From the NCBI RefSeq assembly GCF_019397265.1, contig NZ_CP068985.1:1736001-1800000 (forward strand): DNA of 64,000 nucleotides, in the 5' to 3' direction. This document shows positions 33,243 through 44,849 of this stretch, one piece after another. This DNA is from Nonomuraea coxensis DSM 45129 (lineage in GTDB: Bacteria > Actinomycetota > Actinomycetes > Streptosporangiales > Streptosporangiaceae). Numbering within the stretch: position 1 is the first letter of the stretch; the number at the start of each line of letters is the position of its first letter. Below the pieces are notes generated by a model. The model was given only the letters and a program-made list of their open reading frames with translations, was not told where the DNA came from and did not search any database. The position numbers and the translations under genes are program-made.

Positions 33243-34007
33243 GTGACCGTCGAGTACCCGGGAAAAGGCGACCCCGCCCGCAGCCTCGCCCTCCTCTGGC
33301 GCACCAGCGAGCGCGCCAGCCGCAAGGGAAAGCCGGAGCTGAGCGTCGAGCGCATCGTGCGCGCCGCGATCGAGGTGGCCGACGCCGAGGGCCTCCAGGC
33401 GTTGTCCATGCGCCGCGTGGCCGAGCGGCTGGGCGTCGGGACGATGTCCCTCTACACGTACGTGCCGGGCAAGCCGGAGCTGTTCGACGTCATGCTCGAC
33501 ACGGTCTACGGCGAGACCGCCCGCCCCGAGGACGTCCCCGGCGGCTGGCGGGGCCGCCTGGAGCAGATCGCCCGCGAGAACCGCGCGCTCTACCTGCGCC
33601 ACCCGTGGCTGCTGCAGGTGGCCGCGAGCCGCCCGGTGCTCGGCCCCAACGTGACCGCCAAATACGACTACGAGCTGCGCGCCGTGGACGGCATCGGCCT
33701 GACCGACGTGGAGATGGACGCGGTGATCACCCTGATCACCGGCTTCGTGCACGGCACGGCCAGGGGTGCGGTGGAGGCGGCCCAGATCGAGAGCCAGACG
33801 GGCCTGACCGACGAGCAGTGGTGGGCCGCGCACGCGCCCTTCTTCGCGCGCATCGCCGACACCGAGCGCTGGCCGGTCGCCACCCGCGTCGGCCAGGCCG
33901 CCGGCGAGGCCATGAACAGCGCCTACAGCCCCGAGCACGCCTTCGAGTTCGGCCTGCAGCGGGTGCTCGACGGCATCCAGGCCCTGGTCGAGCGGCGCGT
34001 CACGTAG
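33243..34007 (+). CDS. TetR family transcriptional regulator
   Basis: A 254-residue TetR-type repressor. The helix-turn-helix [54 protein letters not shown] is at about residues 35-90; the C-terminal part resembles the tetracycline-repressor ligand domain ([20 protein letters not shown]). It divergently controls the DrrAB-like exporter. GTG 33243 is about seven bases from the predicted -10 box, so the message may be leaderless; the longer GTG 33228 start would lie inside the -10. The last eight bases overlap the convergent GMC gene. Confidence 0.92.
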   Translation: MTVEYPGKGDPARSLALLWRTSERASRKGKPELSVERIVRAAIEVADAEGLQALSMRRVAERLGVGTMSLYTYVPGKPELFDVMLDTVYGETARPEDVPGGWRGRLEQIARENRALYLRHPWLLQVAASRPVLGPNVTAKYDYELRAVDGIGLTDVEMDAVITLITGFVHGTARGAVEAAQIESQTGLTDEQWWAAHAPFFARIADTERWPVATRVGQAAGEAMNSAYSPEHAFEFGLQRVLDGIQALVERRVT

Positions 34008-35625
34008 CCCGGTAGAACTCCACCGGCTCGGGCGGCAGCGGGGTGTTGCCGAGGATGAGGTCGGCGGACTTCTCGGCGAGCATCATGACCGGCGCGTAGA
34101 TGTTGCCGTTGGTGACGTAGGGCATGGCGGAGGCGTCCACGACGCGCAGCCCGTCGAGGCCGTGCACGCGCATGGTGTCCGGGTCCACGACCGACAGCTC
34201 GTCGGTGCCCATCCGGCAGGTGCACGACGGGTGGAGCGCGGTCTCGGCGTCCTTGGCCACCCACCTGAGGATGTCCTCGTCGGTCTCGACCCCGGGACCG
34301 GGGGAGAGCTCGCCGCCGTCCAGGCCGTCCCAGGCGGGCTGCGCCAGGATGTTCCTGGCGTGCCTGACGGCCTCGACCCACTCGCGGCGGTCCTGGTCGG
34401 TGGACAGGTAGTTGAAGCGCAGGGCGGGCTTGACCCTCGGGTCGGCCGAGGTGACGCGGACCGAGCCGCGCGCGTCGGAGTACATCGGCCCGATGTGCAC
34501 CTGGTAGCCGTGCCCGCCGGCCGGGGCCGAGCCGTCGTAGCGGACCGCGAGCGGCAGGAAGTGGAACATGAGGTTGGGGTAGGCCACGTCGTCGTTGGAC
34601 CGGATGAACCCCCCCGCCTCGAAGTGGTTCGTGGCTCCGGGGCCGCGCCGCAGGAACAGCCAGTTCGCGCCGATGAAGGGCCGCCGCCAGAGCTGCAGCG
34701 ACGGCTGCTGCGAGACCGGCCGGCGGCAGGCGTGCTGGACGTAGACCTCCAGGTGGTCCTGGAGGTTCTCGCCGACGCCCGGCAGGTCGTGCACCACGTC
34801 GATGCCCAGGGGCTCCAGCAGGGCGCTCGGGCCGACGCCCGAGACCTGGAGGAGCTGCGGGGAGTTGATCGCGCCGCCGCACAGGATCACCTCGCCGGCG
34901 TCGATCCGCTCGCCGCCCACCTGCACGCCCACCGCGCGAGCGCCCTCGAAGAGCACCCGCTCGACGAAGGCGCGGGTGCGGACCGTGAGGTTGCGGCGGC
35001 GGCGCACCGGATGCAGGTAGGCGCGGGCGGCGCTGAGCCGGCGGCCCCGGTGCACGTTGCGGTCGAAGGCCGCGAAGCCCTCCTGGCGGTAGCCGTTGAC
35101 GTCGTCGGTCAGCGGGTGCCCGGCCTGCTGGACGGCGGCGAAGAACGCCTCGAACAGCGGCCCCTCGGCCGGCCCGCGCTCCAGCTTGAGCGGTCCGTCG
35201 CCGCCGCGGAAGTCGGTGCCGGGGTCGGCGAGGCAGGTCTCCATGCGCTTGAAGTAGGGCAGGCAGTGGGCGTAGTCCCAGTGCTTCATGCCGGGGTCGG
35301 CCGCCCACCGCTCGTAGTCCAGCGGGTTCCCCCGCTGGAAGATCATCCCGTTGATGCTGCTGGAGCCGCCGAGGACCTTGCCGCGCGCGTGGTAGACGCG
35401 CCGGCCGTCCAGGCGCGGCTCCGGCTCGGACTCGTACTTCCAGTCGTAGCGGCTGTTGCCGATGGGGAACATCAGCGCGGCCGGCATGTGGATGAAGACG
35501 TCCCACAGGCTGTCGGGTCGCCCGGCCTCCAGAACGAGCACCGACGTGGCGGGGTCGGCGCTGAGCCGGTTGGCCAGGGCGCAACCGGCCGAGCCGCCGC
35601 CCACGATGACGAAGTCGAACCTCAA
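34000..35625 (-). CDS. GMC family oxidoreductase (choline dehydrogenase-like)
   Basis: A 541-residue GMC flavoenzyme. FAD-binding [17 protein letters not shown] is at residues 6-22; GMC signature 1 [15 protein letters not shown] near 85; signature 2 [20 protein letters not shown] near 255; the C-terminal active-site part has HPSCTCRMG with the catalytic His, and [20 protein letters not shown]. Closest in style to BetA choline dehydrogenases. TTG 35625 overlaps the stop of the binding-protein gene (TTGA), so it is co-translated with a betaine/choline-type transporter. Import of choline and oxidation toward betaine aldehyde is the natural reading; no dedicated betaine-aldehyde dehydrogenase is next to it. 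Confidence 0.88.
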   Translation of the reverse strand: MRFDFVIVGGGSAGCALANRLSADPATSVLVLEAGRPDSLWDVFIHMPAALMFPIGNSRYDWKYESEPEPRLDGRRVYHARGKVLGGSSSINGMIFQRGNPLDYERWAADPGMKHWDYAHCLPYFKRMETCLADPGTDFRGGDGPLKLERGPAEGPLFEAFFAAVQQAGHPLTDDVNGYRQEGFAAFDRNVHRGRRLSAARAYLHPVRRRRNLTVRTRAFVERVLFEGARAVGVQVGGERIDAGEVILCGGAINSPQLLQVSGVGPSALLEPLGIDVVHDLPGVGENLQDHLEVYVQHACRRPVSQQPSLQLWRRPFIGANWLFLRRGPGATNHFEAGGFIRSNDDVAYPNLMFHFLPLAVRYDGSAPAGGHGYQVHIGPMYSDARGSVRVTSADPRVKPALRFNYLSTDQDRREWVEAVRHARNILAQPAWDGLDGGELSPGPGVETDEDILRWVAKDAETALHPSCTCRMGTDELSVVDPDTMRVHGLDGLRVVDASAMPYVTNGNIYAPVMMLAEKSADLILGNTPLPPEPVEFYRAT

Positions 35626-36560
35626 CGGGGGATCCAGTCCTTCCACACGATCTTGTTCTCCGCCACCCACTCGGCGGCGGCCTGCTCGGCCGTCTTGCTG
35701 TCGTTGACCATGGCGCCGGCGACCCGGTTCTGGTCGTCGTTGGTCCAGGTGAAGTTGCGGACCAGCTCGTAGGCCCGCCCGCCCTTCTCGGCGAAGCTCC
35801 GGCTGACGATCTTGTCCAGCAGGTACGGCGGATAGTCGCAGGCGACCCTGGCCGCGTCGGCGTCGCAGCCGACGGCGTACGCCGGCAGCGCGATCTTGAC
35901 CAGCTTCACCTTGGAGAACAGCCATTGCGGCTCGTAGAAATACATGAGCAGCGGTGTCCGGTTCTTCGTCGCGTCCTGGGCCGCCTTGATCAACGCGTCC
36001 TCGCTGCCCGAGTAGACGACCTTGTAATTCAGGCGGAGGTTGCGCACCAGAGCCTCGTCATTCGTCACGAACGTCGGATCGCCGTCGAGGAGCTGGCCGG
36101 CGTTTCCGGTTTTTTCGGTCCGGAAGAGGTTCGCGTACTTATTGAGGTTTCGGTAGTCCGTAATGTCGGGATATTTTTTGGTCATCCACTCGGGGACGTA
36201 CCAGCCGATCACTCCCTTGTTCCCGGTGAGCCCGGCCGACAACGCGACCTTCTTCTGCTCGATGTACTGCTTCTTCAGGTCGGGATGGCCCCAGTTCTCG
36301 ATGATGACGTCGACCTTGCCGGTCTCGAAATCACGCCAGGACTGTTCCTCTTTCATCTTCCGCGTGTTCACCGTGTAGCCCAGCTCGTGCTCCAGCAGGT
36401 GGGCCAGCACGGCGGCCTGGGCCTCGTAGCCCACCCAGGCGTGGATGTCGAGGTTGACGGTCTTCTTGGCGCCGGTGCCGGCGCCGGGCTCCTCGCCGGA
36501 GCAGGAGGTCAGGAGCAGAACGGCCGCGGCCAGCGGCGCGGCGAGCGTCTTCAAGCGCAT
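35622..36560 (-). CDS. Glycine betaine/choline-type ABC substrate-binding lipoprotein, copy 1
   Basis: A 312-residue OpuAC/ProX-type binding protein. The lipobox LLLTSCSG places the lipidated Cys near residue 20. The mature protein has [59 protein letters not shown] and [12 protein letters not shown], with several Trp/Tyr suited to a cation-pi cage for a quaternary amine. It is a clear paralog of the next gene; by eye well over half of aligned residues are the same. Between the two copies are 50 bases with no separate promoter seen. The stop overlaps the GMC start. Confidence 0.9.
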   Translation of the reverse strand: MRLKTLAAPLAAAVLLLTSCSGEEPGAGTGAKKTVNLDIHAWVGYEAQAAVLAHLLEHELGYTVNTRKMKEEQSWRDFETGKVDVIIENWGHPDLKKQYIEQKKVALSAGLTGNKGVIGWYVPEWMTKKYPDITDYRNLNKYANLFRTEKTGNAGQLLDGDPTFVTNDEALVRNLRLNYKVVYSGSEDALIKAAQDATKNRTPLLMYFYEPQWLFSKVKLVKIALPAYAVGCDADAARVACDYPPYLLDKIVSRSFAEKGGRAYELVRNFTWTNDDQNRVAGAMVNDSKTAEQAAAEWVAENKIVWKDWIPR

Positions 36561-36610
36561 GAGAGGTCTCCGGGGCCGCGGCCCGCCGACGGGGCCGCGG
36601 CCGGACGGGG

Positions 36611-37582
36611 TCACTTGGGGATCCAGGCCTGCCACGTGGCGGTGTTGGCCTCGACCCACTTCTTGGCCGCCTGCTCGCCGGTCATGCCGTTGTTGGTCAT
36701 GTCGTTGGCGACGGCGTTCTGGTCCTCGTTCGTCCAGTGGAAGTTCTTGACCAGCTCGTAGGCCTTGCCGCCGGTGTCGGCGAACTTCTTGCTGACGATC
36801 TTGTCGAGGTCCATCTCCGGGTAGTCGCAGGCGACCTTCTTCGGGTCGGCGTCGCAGCCCTCGGTGTAGGCGGGCAGGTTCACCCGGACGAGCTGGGTCT
36901 TGTTGAACAGCCAGTGCGGGTCCCAGAAGTAGAACAGCAGCGGCTTCTGCTGCTCCTGCGCCTGCTGGGCGCCCTTGATCAGGGCCGCCTCGCTGCCGCC
37001 CACGACGACCTTGAAGTTCAGCTTGAGGTTCTTGATCAGGGCGTCCTCGTTGCTGACGTACGACGGGTCGCCGAACAGCAGCTGGCCCTTGTCGCCCGAC
37101 TCGGAGGTCTTGAACAGGTCGGCGTACTTGTTGAGGTTCTTGGAGTCGGTGATGTCGGGGTACTTGTCGGCCATCCACTTCGGGATGTACCAGCCGATCA
37201 CGCCCTTGTTGCCGGTGGATCCGGCCTCGACCGCGACCTTCTTGTCCTCGATGAATGTCTTCTTCAGGTCCGGGTGGCCCCAGTTCTCGATGATGACGTC
37301 GACGCTGCCGTTCTCGAAGCCCTCCCAGGCGAGCTGCTCCTTGATCTCGGGCAGCTCCACCGTGTAGCCGAGCTCGTTCTTCAGCAGGTACGCCACCACG
37401 TTCGCGCTGGCCTCGTACCCGACCCACGGGTTGATCGCGATCTTGACGGTGCCCGCGGAGCTGCTGGAGCCGCCCTGCGGAGCGCCCGCCGAGGCGCTGG
37501 GGGAGGACTCGACCGTGGCTCCGCCGCACCCCGCGGCGGCCATTCCCAGAGCGAGCAAGCCTGCGAGCAGGCGGATCTTCAT
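36611..37582 (-). CDS. Glycine betaine/choline-type ABC substrate-binding lipoprotein, copy 2
   Basis: A 323-residue OpuAC/ProX-type lipoprotein with lipobox AAAGCGG (Cys near residue 19) and a Ser/Gly-rich linker. Shared with copy 1: [87 protein letters not shown]. Differences in the region after YTV (ELPEIKEQLAWEGFENGS) may mean different amines are bound. Its ATG overlaps the permease stop (ATGA). Two binding proteins feeding one permease widen the substrate range. Confidence 0.91.
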   Translation of the reverse strand: MKIRLLAGLLALGMAAAGCGGATVESSPSASAGAPQGGSSSSAGTVKIAINPWVGYEASANVVAYLLKNELGYTVELPEIKEQLAWEGFENGSVDVIIENWGHPDLKKTFIEDKKVAVEAGSTGNKGVIGWYIPKWMADKYPDITDSKNLNKYADLFKTSESGDKGQLLFGDPSYVSNEDALIKNLKLNFKVVVGGSEAALIKGAQQAQEQQKPLLFYFWDPHWLFNKTQLVRVNLPAYTEGCDADPKKVACDYPEMDLDKIVSKKFADTGGKAYELVKNFHWTNEDQNAVANDMTNNGMTGEQAAKKWVEANTATWQAWIPK

Positions 37583-39491
37583 GTGCTTTTCCTTCTTTGG
37601 GGGGAAGGGCGCCGGTCCGCGCCCTGCGTGATGCGGTCGAGCATGACCCCGAGCAGCACGGTGGCGACACCGGCCACGAAGCCCAGCCCGAAGTCGGTGC
37701 GCTGGGAGAAGCCGACGACCACGTCGTAGCCGAGCGCCCCCGCCCCGACCAGGCCGCCGACGACCACCATGGCCAGCGTCATCACGATGCCCTGGTTGGC
37801 GGCCAGCAGGATCGCCCGCCTGGCCATCGGGAGCTGCACCTTCCACAGCAGCTGGCCCGGGGTGGAGCCGGCCGACACGGCGGCCTCGACGACCTCGGCG
37901 GGCACGGCCCTGATGCCGTCCTCCACCAGGCGCACCACGGGCGGCACGGCGTAGATCACCGAGGCGAAGATGGCGGTGAACCTGGTGGTCTCGAACAGCG
38001 CCAGCGCGGGCAGCAGGTAGACGAAGGCCGGCATGGTCTGGGCGGCGTCCAGCAGCGGGCGCTGGACGGCCGAGTAGCGCGGCGAGCGGGCCGCGGCCAC
38101 CCCCAGCAGCAGGCCGATCACCAGGGTGACCAGCACCGCGAGCGCCACCGTGGTCATCGTCTGCATGGCGTGCTCCCACGTGCCGAGCAGCGCGATCGCC
38201 AGCAGGCAGCCGAGCGCGGTCAGCGCCGCCCGGGGGCCGCTCACCCGCCAGGCCACGGCCAGCACGGTCAGCGCGACCAGCCACCAGGGGGCCGAGGTGA
38301 GCAGCGACTCCAGCGGGTTGAGCAGCAGGAGGGAGGTCTGGTCCTTGACGAACGTGGTGACGGGGTACCAGCTCGTCTCGGCCCACCGTACGGCGGCGTT
38401 GATCTCGGCCGTGACGTCGAGCGTCCAGCTCTCCGGCCAGGCGCGCGGCAGCACGGGGATCAGCGCGAGGCCGGCCACGGCCAGCGCGCCCGCGGCGGCG
38501 AGGTCGATCCGGCGCGGCCGGGTGTGGGGGCCGCGGCGGGCGAGTGCCGTCGTCATCCGGTCGAGCACGATCGCCATGACGACGACGGCGACCCCGGCCG
38601 GCAGCATGATGCCGACCTGGGCCCGCGACAGGCCGCGGATGATGTCGCCGCCGAGCCCGGGGGCGGCGATCAGGTTCGCGATGACGACCATGGACAGCGC
38701 CATCATGATCGTCTGGTTGACCGCCAGTGCGATCGTGGGCCTGGCCAGCGGCAGGACGACCTTGAACAGCGTCTGGCGGCGGGTGGCGCCCAGCGACGCC
38801 GACGCCTCGACCGCCGTGGGCGAGACCTCCGAGACGGCCAGGGCGGTGATGCGGATGGCCGGCGGGATCGAGTAGATCATCGTGGCGATCGCCCCGGCCG
38901 GGGCGCCGATGTGGAAGAACAGCGCGAGCGGGGCCAGGTAGGCGAACGTCGGCATGATCTGCATGACGTCCAGCACCGGCGTGACGGCCCGCCGCACCCG
39001 TTCCGACCGGCCCGCCCAGACGCCGATCGGCACGCCGATCACCAGCGACAGCAGCACCGCCACCGCGACCAGGGCGAGGGTGTCCACGCTGGACTGCCAG
39101 AGGCCGAGCACGCCGAACGCGCTCACGCCGGCCACCGCGAGCAGCCCGACCCGCCGGCCGCCCGCGAGCCAGGCCAGGCCGCCCAGCACGCCGGTCAGGC
39201 CGGGCCAGCCGAGCGCCGTCAGCGCCCCCGCGAACAGGTCGTAGAGCGAGCCCACGAAGAGCCGGATGTAGTTGAGGAAGTAGAGGAACAGCGGGTTGTC
39301 GTTGCGGTGCTCGTCGATCCACTCGCGCAGCTCGGTGACGGCCAGGAACTGCGGGGCCTCCTTGTCGTGCGGCAGCGTGCCCGTGCCGCGGAAGACCAGG
39401 TAGGCCGCGACGATCAGCGCCGCCGCGCCGGCCGGGGCCGCCCATCGGGGGAGCCTGAGCCCGGAGGGCGTGCCGACCGCGGCGGTGCTGC

Positions 39492-39495
<4 letters not shown>
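37579..39495 (-). CDS. Glycine betaine-type ABC permease with two fused permease modules
   Basis: A 638-residue permease in which two ProW-like modules are joined. Each has its own EAA loop: [20 protein letters not shown] near residue 230 and [20 protein letters not shown] near 540. Module 1 is preceded by an N-terminal helix and a long periplasmic stretch ([20 protein letters not shown]); module 2 by [20 protein letters not shown]. Most relatives carry one module of about 280 residues and work as homodimers; here one chain can form the whole channel. It overlaps the ATPase gene by three bases and the next gene by four, so the operon is tightly coupled. Confidence 0.9.
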
Positions 39496-40547
<1,052 letters not shown>

Positions 40548-40889
40548 GCTCGCCTCCTCGTTTGCCGTCGCTCAACATATGTCGTGATTAACGCCGATCT
40601 CAACGGTGTGACCGGTCGGAGACCGGCGTGCTTCCGGCGTGTTATTGCTTTGAAACGTTCAAACCACCCATTGGGCGACAGTGAGTGAGTCGAAGGCGTA
40701 TTTCCGGCTGGACCGGTCCGGAAACTGGAGCCCCAGATTTTGTGCGCGTACCACACGCCTAGATTTTTGTCGCGATATGTTTGGGTAGCTTCCCTGCCAC
40801 GTGATGTGTTCCAATTACCGGCACTTGCTGATTTCCTCAGGGGACACAGGCCCCTCCCTTTTACGCCGATTCGGGCGAGGTGCGTTCCG
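40548..40889. other. Intergenic region between the betaine transporter and conservon 2
   Basis: 342 bases without a gene, distinctly less GC-rich than the surroundings, holding the divergent promoters. Inverted repeats seen: CCGGTC-GGA-GACCGG (40612-40626), TTTGAA-ACG-TTCAAA (40649-40663, LacI-like with a central CG) and TTTCCGG-10-CCGGAAA (40701-40724). The conservon element is at 40774-40819. Confidence 0.6.
40774..40819 (+). promoter_or_regulatory. Conserved upstream element of conservon 2
   Basis: GATATGTT (40774) and TGTGTTCCAATTACC (40805-40819) recur at the same 31-base spacing upstream of conservon 3 (54359 and 54390). It ends 70 bases before the cvnA2 start. Conserved bases between the two blocks include GG, TG and ACG. 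Function unknown: promoter or regulator site. Confidence 0.65.
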
Positions 40890-43502
40890 GTGACTACACA
40901 GCTGGGCCAGAGGAGGCAGACCGGCGAAGGCAACTGGCGGCTGCGCAACTGGCGGGTGCGGGCGCGGCTCGTGGCGCTCATCCTCATCCCCACGGCCGCC
41001 GCCGTCCTGCTTGGCGGCCTCCAGGTGCTGGCCTCCACCTCCGCGGCCGGCGACTACGCCAGGACCAGCCAGTTCGCCCGCCTGTCGGAGGAGCTGGGCG
41101 CGCTCACGCACGCCGTCTCCGGGGAACGGGCCAGGATGTCCTGGTACATCGCCCGCAACCGGCCCGCCAGCGCCCTCGGCGACGTCCAGAACCAGATGGA
41201 CGAGAGCGACCTCGCGGCCAGGGACGTGCGCGCCATCGCCCGCGAGCTCCTCGGCGAGGTCACCGGCCGCACCGCCGACCAGCTCGAACAGCTGCTCAAC
41301 CGGCTCGACGACCTGGTCGCGCTGCGCAAGCAGGCCCTGGAGGCCAACCTGCTCCCCGGCCCCTCCGTCGAGCTCTACACCACGGTCATCGCCGGCCTGC
41401 TCTCCACGCACAACGAGCTGATCAAGGGCAGCTCCGACGACGAGCTGTTCCGCCAGACCCGCATGCTCGACGCGCTGGCCCGCGCCAAGGAGAGCGTGGC
41501 CTACCAGCAGGCCCTCGTCACCGTCGTGCTCACCGAAGGGGCCTTCGACCCCGACCAACTGGAACGTTTCCTCGGCCGGCAGGCCGGCGAGACCGCCGAG
41601 CGCAGGGCCTTCGCCGCCGAGGCCACCGCCGCCGAACGCCGCTTCTTCGACGAGACCGTCAACGGCAACACCGCCGAGCGCATGCTGTTCCTGCGCGAGC
41701 TGGTCCTCATCAGGTCCACCAACGGCCTGCCGCTGCGCGGCCTGGACCTGTCCAGGAAGGACGACGCCAAGGAGTGGTTCGAGGCGTCCAAGGTCGTCGT
41801 GGACGCCATGCGCACGGTCGAGCGACGCCAGGCCGCCGGCATCCTCGCCCGCAGCGAGGAGCTCAGCGACGCCGAGCGGCGCAGCGCCTTCGTCGTCGCG
41901 GGCGCCGTGCTCGCCCTGCTGGTCGCCGTGCTGCTGGTCACCACCGGCGTGGCCCGCTCGATGGTGCGCCCGCTGCGCCGGCTGCGCAGCGAGGCCCTGG
42001 AGATCGCCGGCCACCGGCTGCCCGCCTTCGTCCAGCACCTGCGCGAGTCCAGGGACGGCGCGGTCGAGGCCGAGGTCCCGCCCATCGGCATCTTCACGAA
42101 GGACGAGGTGGGCGAGCTCGCCCGCGCCTTCGACGAGGTGCACCGCGAGGCCGTGCGGCTGGCCGGCGACGAGGCCCGGCTGCGCTCCAACGTCAACGCC
42201 ATGTTCGTCAACCTGTCGCGGCGCAGCCAGACCCTGGTCGAGCGGCAGCTCACGCTCATCGAGAAGCTGGAGCGCGGCGAGCGCGACGACACCCGGCTGG
42301 CCGACCTGTTCAAGCTCGACCACCTGGCCACCCGCATGCGCCGCAACAGCGAGAACCTGCTGGTCCTCGCCGGGCAGGAGGCCGCCCGCAAGTGGAGCGA
42401 GCCGGTCGAGATCATGGACATCGTGCGGGCCGCGCTCGGCGAGGTCGAGAGCTACGACCGGGTCAGCATCCAGGTGCAGTCGGACGTCGCCGTCGCCGGC
42501 CAGGCCGTCACCGACGTCGTGCACCTGCTCGCCGAGCTGGTCGAGAACGCCGTGTCGTTCTCGTCCCACGACACCAAGGTGATCATCTCCAGCAGCCGCA
42601 TCGACGGCGGCTCGCTGCTGCTGTCGGTCACCGACAACGGCATCGGCATGACCCAGGAGGAGCTGGCCGAGGCCAACCACCGGCTGGCCAACCCGCCCGT
42701 CGTGGACGTGTCGGTGTCGCGGCGCATGGGACTGTTCGTGGTCGGGCGGCTGGCGCTGCGGCACAACATCCGGGTGCAGCTCCGCCGCCAGGACGTCGGC
42801 GGGCTGACCGCGATGGTGCTCGTGCCGCCGATGCTGCTCACGGCGGTGACCGGCGCGCTGCCCGGCCACCACTCGCAGCAGGGACAGTCGCCCGCCCTTC
42901 CCCCGATGGCGCCGGTCCTGGCCGCGCCGCCCGCGCCGCCCTTCCCGCCGCCCGTCCCGCCGGCGCGGCAGGCCGCCGCGCCGGTGGCGCCCTTCGCCGG
43001 GCATCCGTCGTTCGACGCGGCGATGCCCGAGCCGTCGTCCTGGTTCAGCTCGCCGCACACGGGCACCGGCTCCATGTCATCCCTGGAGGCGCCGCACGTG
43101 ACGGGGTCGTACCCGTCGTTCGCCACGCCGCTGCCGTCGTACCCGGCGGAGCCGTCCAAGGACGAGTTCCTGCCGATCTTCACCTCGGTCGAGGACGAGA
43201 GCAGCTGGTTCAGCAAGCCCGCGCCCACCGCCGACCACCGCGAGCGCGACCCCGGCTGGTCCTCGCCCGCCGACGCCGGCTGGCAGGCCGCCGGCAGCGC
43301 CGCCGAGCCCGCGCAGAGCGGGACCACGAACTCCGGCTTGCCGAAGCGCACGCCGAGAGCGAACCTGGTACCGGGCACCGCGAACCCCCAACCGCCGCCC
43401 GCTCCCGCTCCTCCGCTGTCCCCCGACCGGTTACGCAGCAGACTGGCCAGCTACCAGCAGGGCGTGCGCAAGGGCCGGTCCGAGCTTGAGGAGGACTCAT
43501 GA
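40890..43502 (+). CDS. Conservon 2 sensor histidine kinase-like protein CvnA (nitrate-sensing type)
   Basis: An 870-residue sensor with the same plan as CvnA1: basic N-terminus WRLRNWRVRARL, transmembrane helices at about 26-44 and 332-352, a helical NIT-type outer domain, HAMP (LRRLRSEALEIAGHRLP), LDHLATRMRRNSENLLVLAG, N box ELVENAVSFSSHD (about 549), G1 VTDNGIGM and G2 SRRMGLFVVGRLALRH. The disordered tail (about 240 residues, Pro/Ala-rich) holds DEFLPIFTSVEDESSWF, SSPADAGWQAA, GLPKRTPRANLVPGTA and YQQGVRKGR. GTG 40890 follows GAGG; a longer frame reaching back to 40740 would run through the conserved promoter element and is unlikely. Confidence 0.9.
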   Translation: MTTQLGQRRQTGEGNWRLRNWRVRARLVALILIPTAAAVLLGGLQVLASTSAAGDYARTSQFARLSEELGALTHAVSGERARMSWYIARNRPASALGDVQNQMDESDLAARDVRAIARELLGEVTGRTADQLEQLLNRLDDLVALRKQALEANLLPGPSVELYTTVIAGLLSTHNELIKGSSDDELFRQTRMLDALARAKESVAYQQALVTVVLTEGAFDPDQLERFLGRQAGETAERRAFAAEATAAERRFFDETVNGNTAERMLFLRELVLIRSTNGLPLRGLDLSRKDDAKEWFEASKVVVDAMRTVERRQAAGILARSEELSDAERRSAFVVAGAVLALLVAVLLVTTGVARSMVRPLRRLRSEALEIAGHRLPAFVQHLRESRDGAVEAEVPPIGIFTKDEVGELARAFDEVHREAVRLAGDEARLRSNVNAMFVNLSRRSQTLVERQLTLIEKLERGERDDTRLADLFKLDHLATRMRRNSENLLVLAGQEAARKWSEPVEIMDIVRAALGEVESYDRVSIQVQSDVAVAGQAVTDVVHLLAELVENAVSFSSHDTKVIISSSRIDGGSLLLSVTDNGIGMTQEELAEANHRLANPPVVDVSVSRRMGLFVVGRLALRHNIRVQLRRQDVGGLTAMVLVPPMLLTAVTGALPGHHSQQGQSPALPPMAPVLAAPPAPPFPPPVPPARQAAAPVAPFAGHPSFDAAMPEPSSWFSSPHTGTGSMSSLEAPHVTGSYPSFATPLPSYPAEPSKDEFLPIFTSVEDESSWFSKPAPTADHRERDPGWSSPADAGWQAAGSAAEPAQSGTTNSGLPKRTPRANLVPGTANPQPPPAPAPPLSPDRLRSRLASYQQGVRKGRSELEEDS

Positions 43503-43918
43503 AGGAGCTGAGTCAAGCTGCCAGGGACATGAACTGGCTGGTGAGCAGCTTCGTCGAGGAGGTGCCCGGCGTCGCGCACGCCGTGGTCGTCTCCGCCGAC
43601 GGCCTGCCCATGGCCTTCTCCCGCGGGTTCCCGAAGGACCGCGCCGACCAGCTCGCCGCCATCGCGGCCGGCCTGGTCAGCCTCACGGCGGGCTCGGCCC
43701 GCGTGTTCGAGGGCGGCGGCGTGACCCAGACCCTGGTCGAGATGGAGCGCGGCCTGCTGCTCGTGATGTCGATCAGCGACGGCTCGTCGCTGGCGGTGCT
43801 GGCCGCGCCCGACTGCGACATGGGGCTGGTGGCGTACCAGATGACGATCCTGGTCGAGCGCGCGGGACAGGTGCTCACGCCCGCGGTGCGGGCGGAGCTG
43901 TCCGGGCGTCCGTGGTAG
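43499..43918 (+). CDS. Conservon 2 roadblock/LC7 domain protein CvnB
   Basis: A 139-residue roadblock/LC7 subunit: MNWLVSSFVEEVPGVAHAVV, VSADGLPMAFSRGFPKDRAD, RVFEGGGVTQTLVEMERGLL, DCDMGLVAYQMTILVERAG. ATG 43499 overlaps the cvnA2 stop by four bases (ATGA), with GAGGAG upstream, so translation is coupled, unlike conservon 1 where a 21-base gap separates the two genes. Confidence 0.93.
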   Translation: MKELSQAARDMNWLVSSFVEEVPGVAHAVVVSADGLPMAFSRGFPKDRADQLAAIAAGLVSLTAGSARVFEGGGVTQTLVEMERGLLLVMSISDGSSLAVLAAPDCDMGLVAYQMTILVERAGQVLTPAVRAELSGRPW

Positions 43919-43930
43919 GGGGAGGCGATC

Positions 43931-44299
43931 GTGGCATCGTGGCACAATGGTGAGGCCGAGCCGGAGCGCAGCTCGCTGGTGCGGATGTACGCCCTCACGG
44001 GTGGCCGCACCACCCCGCGCAGCGCCCTGGCGATGGAGGCGCTCGTGTCCTCTGCCACGTCGGCGCAGCTCGGCGCCAGCTACCCCCGCGAACATCGGGC
44101 CATCAGCGAGCTGTGCCGCCAGGTAAGATCCGTGGCGGAGATCTCGGCTCTGCTGCATGTCCCGCTCGGTGTGGCACGGGTGCTGATCGCCGACATGGAG
44201 GCGGACGGGCTGGTCCGCGTCTACCAGCCGCAGCTTGAGGCGGGCCTGCCCGATCGCGGCCTGCTCGAAAGGGTTCTCAGTGGACTTCGGAGGCTCTAG
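43931..44299 (+). CDS. Conservon 2 DUF742 protein CvnC
   Basis: A 122-residue DUF742 protein: SLVRMYALTGGRTTPRSALA, the winged-helix-like QVRSVAEISALLHVPLGVAR, VLIADMEADGLVRVYQPQLE and the C-terminal LERVLSGLRRL that all three copies share. GTG 43931 has GGGGGAGG upstream. The last 20 bases overlap cvnD2. Confidence 0.92.
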   Translation: MASWHNGEAEPERSSLVRMYALTGGRTTPRSALAMEALVSSATSAQLGASYPREHRAISELCRQVRSVAEISALLHVPLGVARVLIADMEADGLVRVYQPQLEAGLPDRGLLERVLSGLRRL

Positions 44300-44849
44300 C
44301 AGCGGGCTCACCTCGACGAAGATCGTGGTGGCCGGCGGTTTCGGGGTGGGCAAGACCACGTTCGTCGGCGCGGTCTCCGAGATCATGCCGCTCACCACCG
44401 AAGCGGTGATGACCGAGGCGTCGCAGGGCATCGACGACCTGAAGCACACGCCCGGCAAGACCACCACCACGGTGGCGATGGACTTCGGCCGGCTCTCGCT
44501 CGACCGCGACCTGATCCTCTACCTGTTCGGCACGCCGGGCCAGCACCGGTTCTGGTTCATGTGGGACGACATCGTGCGCGGCGCCATCGGGGCGGTCGTG
44601 CTGGTCGACTCGCTGCGCCTGGCCGACGCCTTCCCCGCGATCGACTACTTCGAGGAGTCGGGGCTCCCGTTCGTCGTCGGGCTCAACGGCTGGAACGGCG
44701 AGTTCCCGCACGTCGAGCACGAGGTGCGGGAGGCGCTGACGCTCTCGGCCCACGTGCCGATCGTGCGGACCGACGCGCGCGACCGGCAGGCGGTCAAGAA
44801 CACCCTGATCACGCTGGTCGAGCACGCCCTCGCCGCGCGCGCCCGCTGA
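44280..44849 (+). CDS. Conservon 2 small GTPase CvnD
   Basis: A 189-residue MglA/Ras-like protein: P-loop GGFGVGKTTFVGAVSE, FGTPGQHRFWFMWDDIVRGA, VGLNGWNGEF. It is the most divergent of the three CvnD copies in its second half (SLRLADAFPAIDYFEESGLP). GTG 44280 lies inside cvnC2 behind AAAGGG. Its TGA directly abuts the stop codon of the convergent SIS gene, with no base between. Confidence 0.93.
   Translation: MDFGGSSSGLTSTKIVVAGGFGVGKTTFVGAVSEIMPLTTEAVMTEASQGIDDLKHTPGKTTTTVAMDFGRLSLDRDLILYLFGTPGQHRFWFMWDDIVRGAIGAVVLVDSLRLADAFPAIDYFEESGLPFVVGLNGWNGEFPHVEHEVREALTLSAHVPIVRTDARDRQAVKNTLITLVEHALAARAR

Noticed and set aside
40740-40889. Longer CvnA2 start at 40740
   Set aside because: It would put the conserved element 40774-40819 inside coding sequence, and no such N-terminus is seen in CvnA1 or CvnA3.
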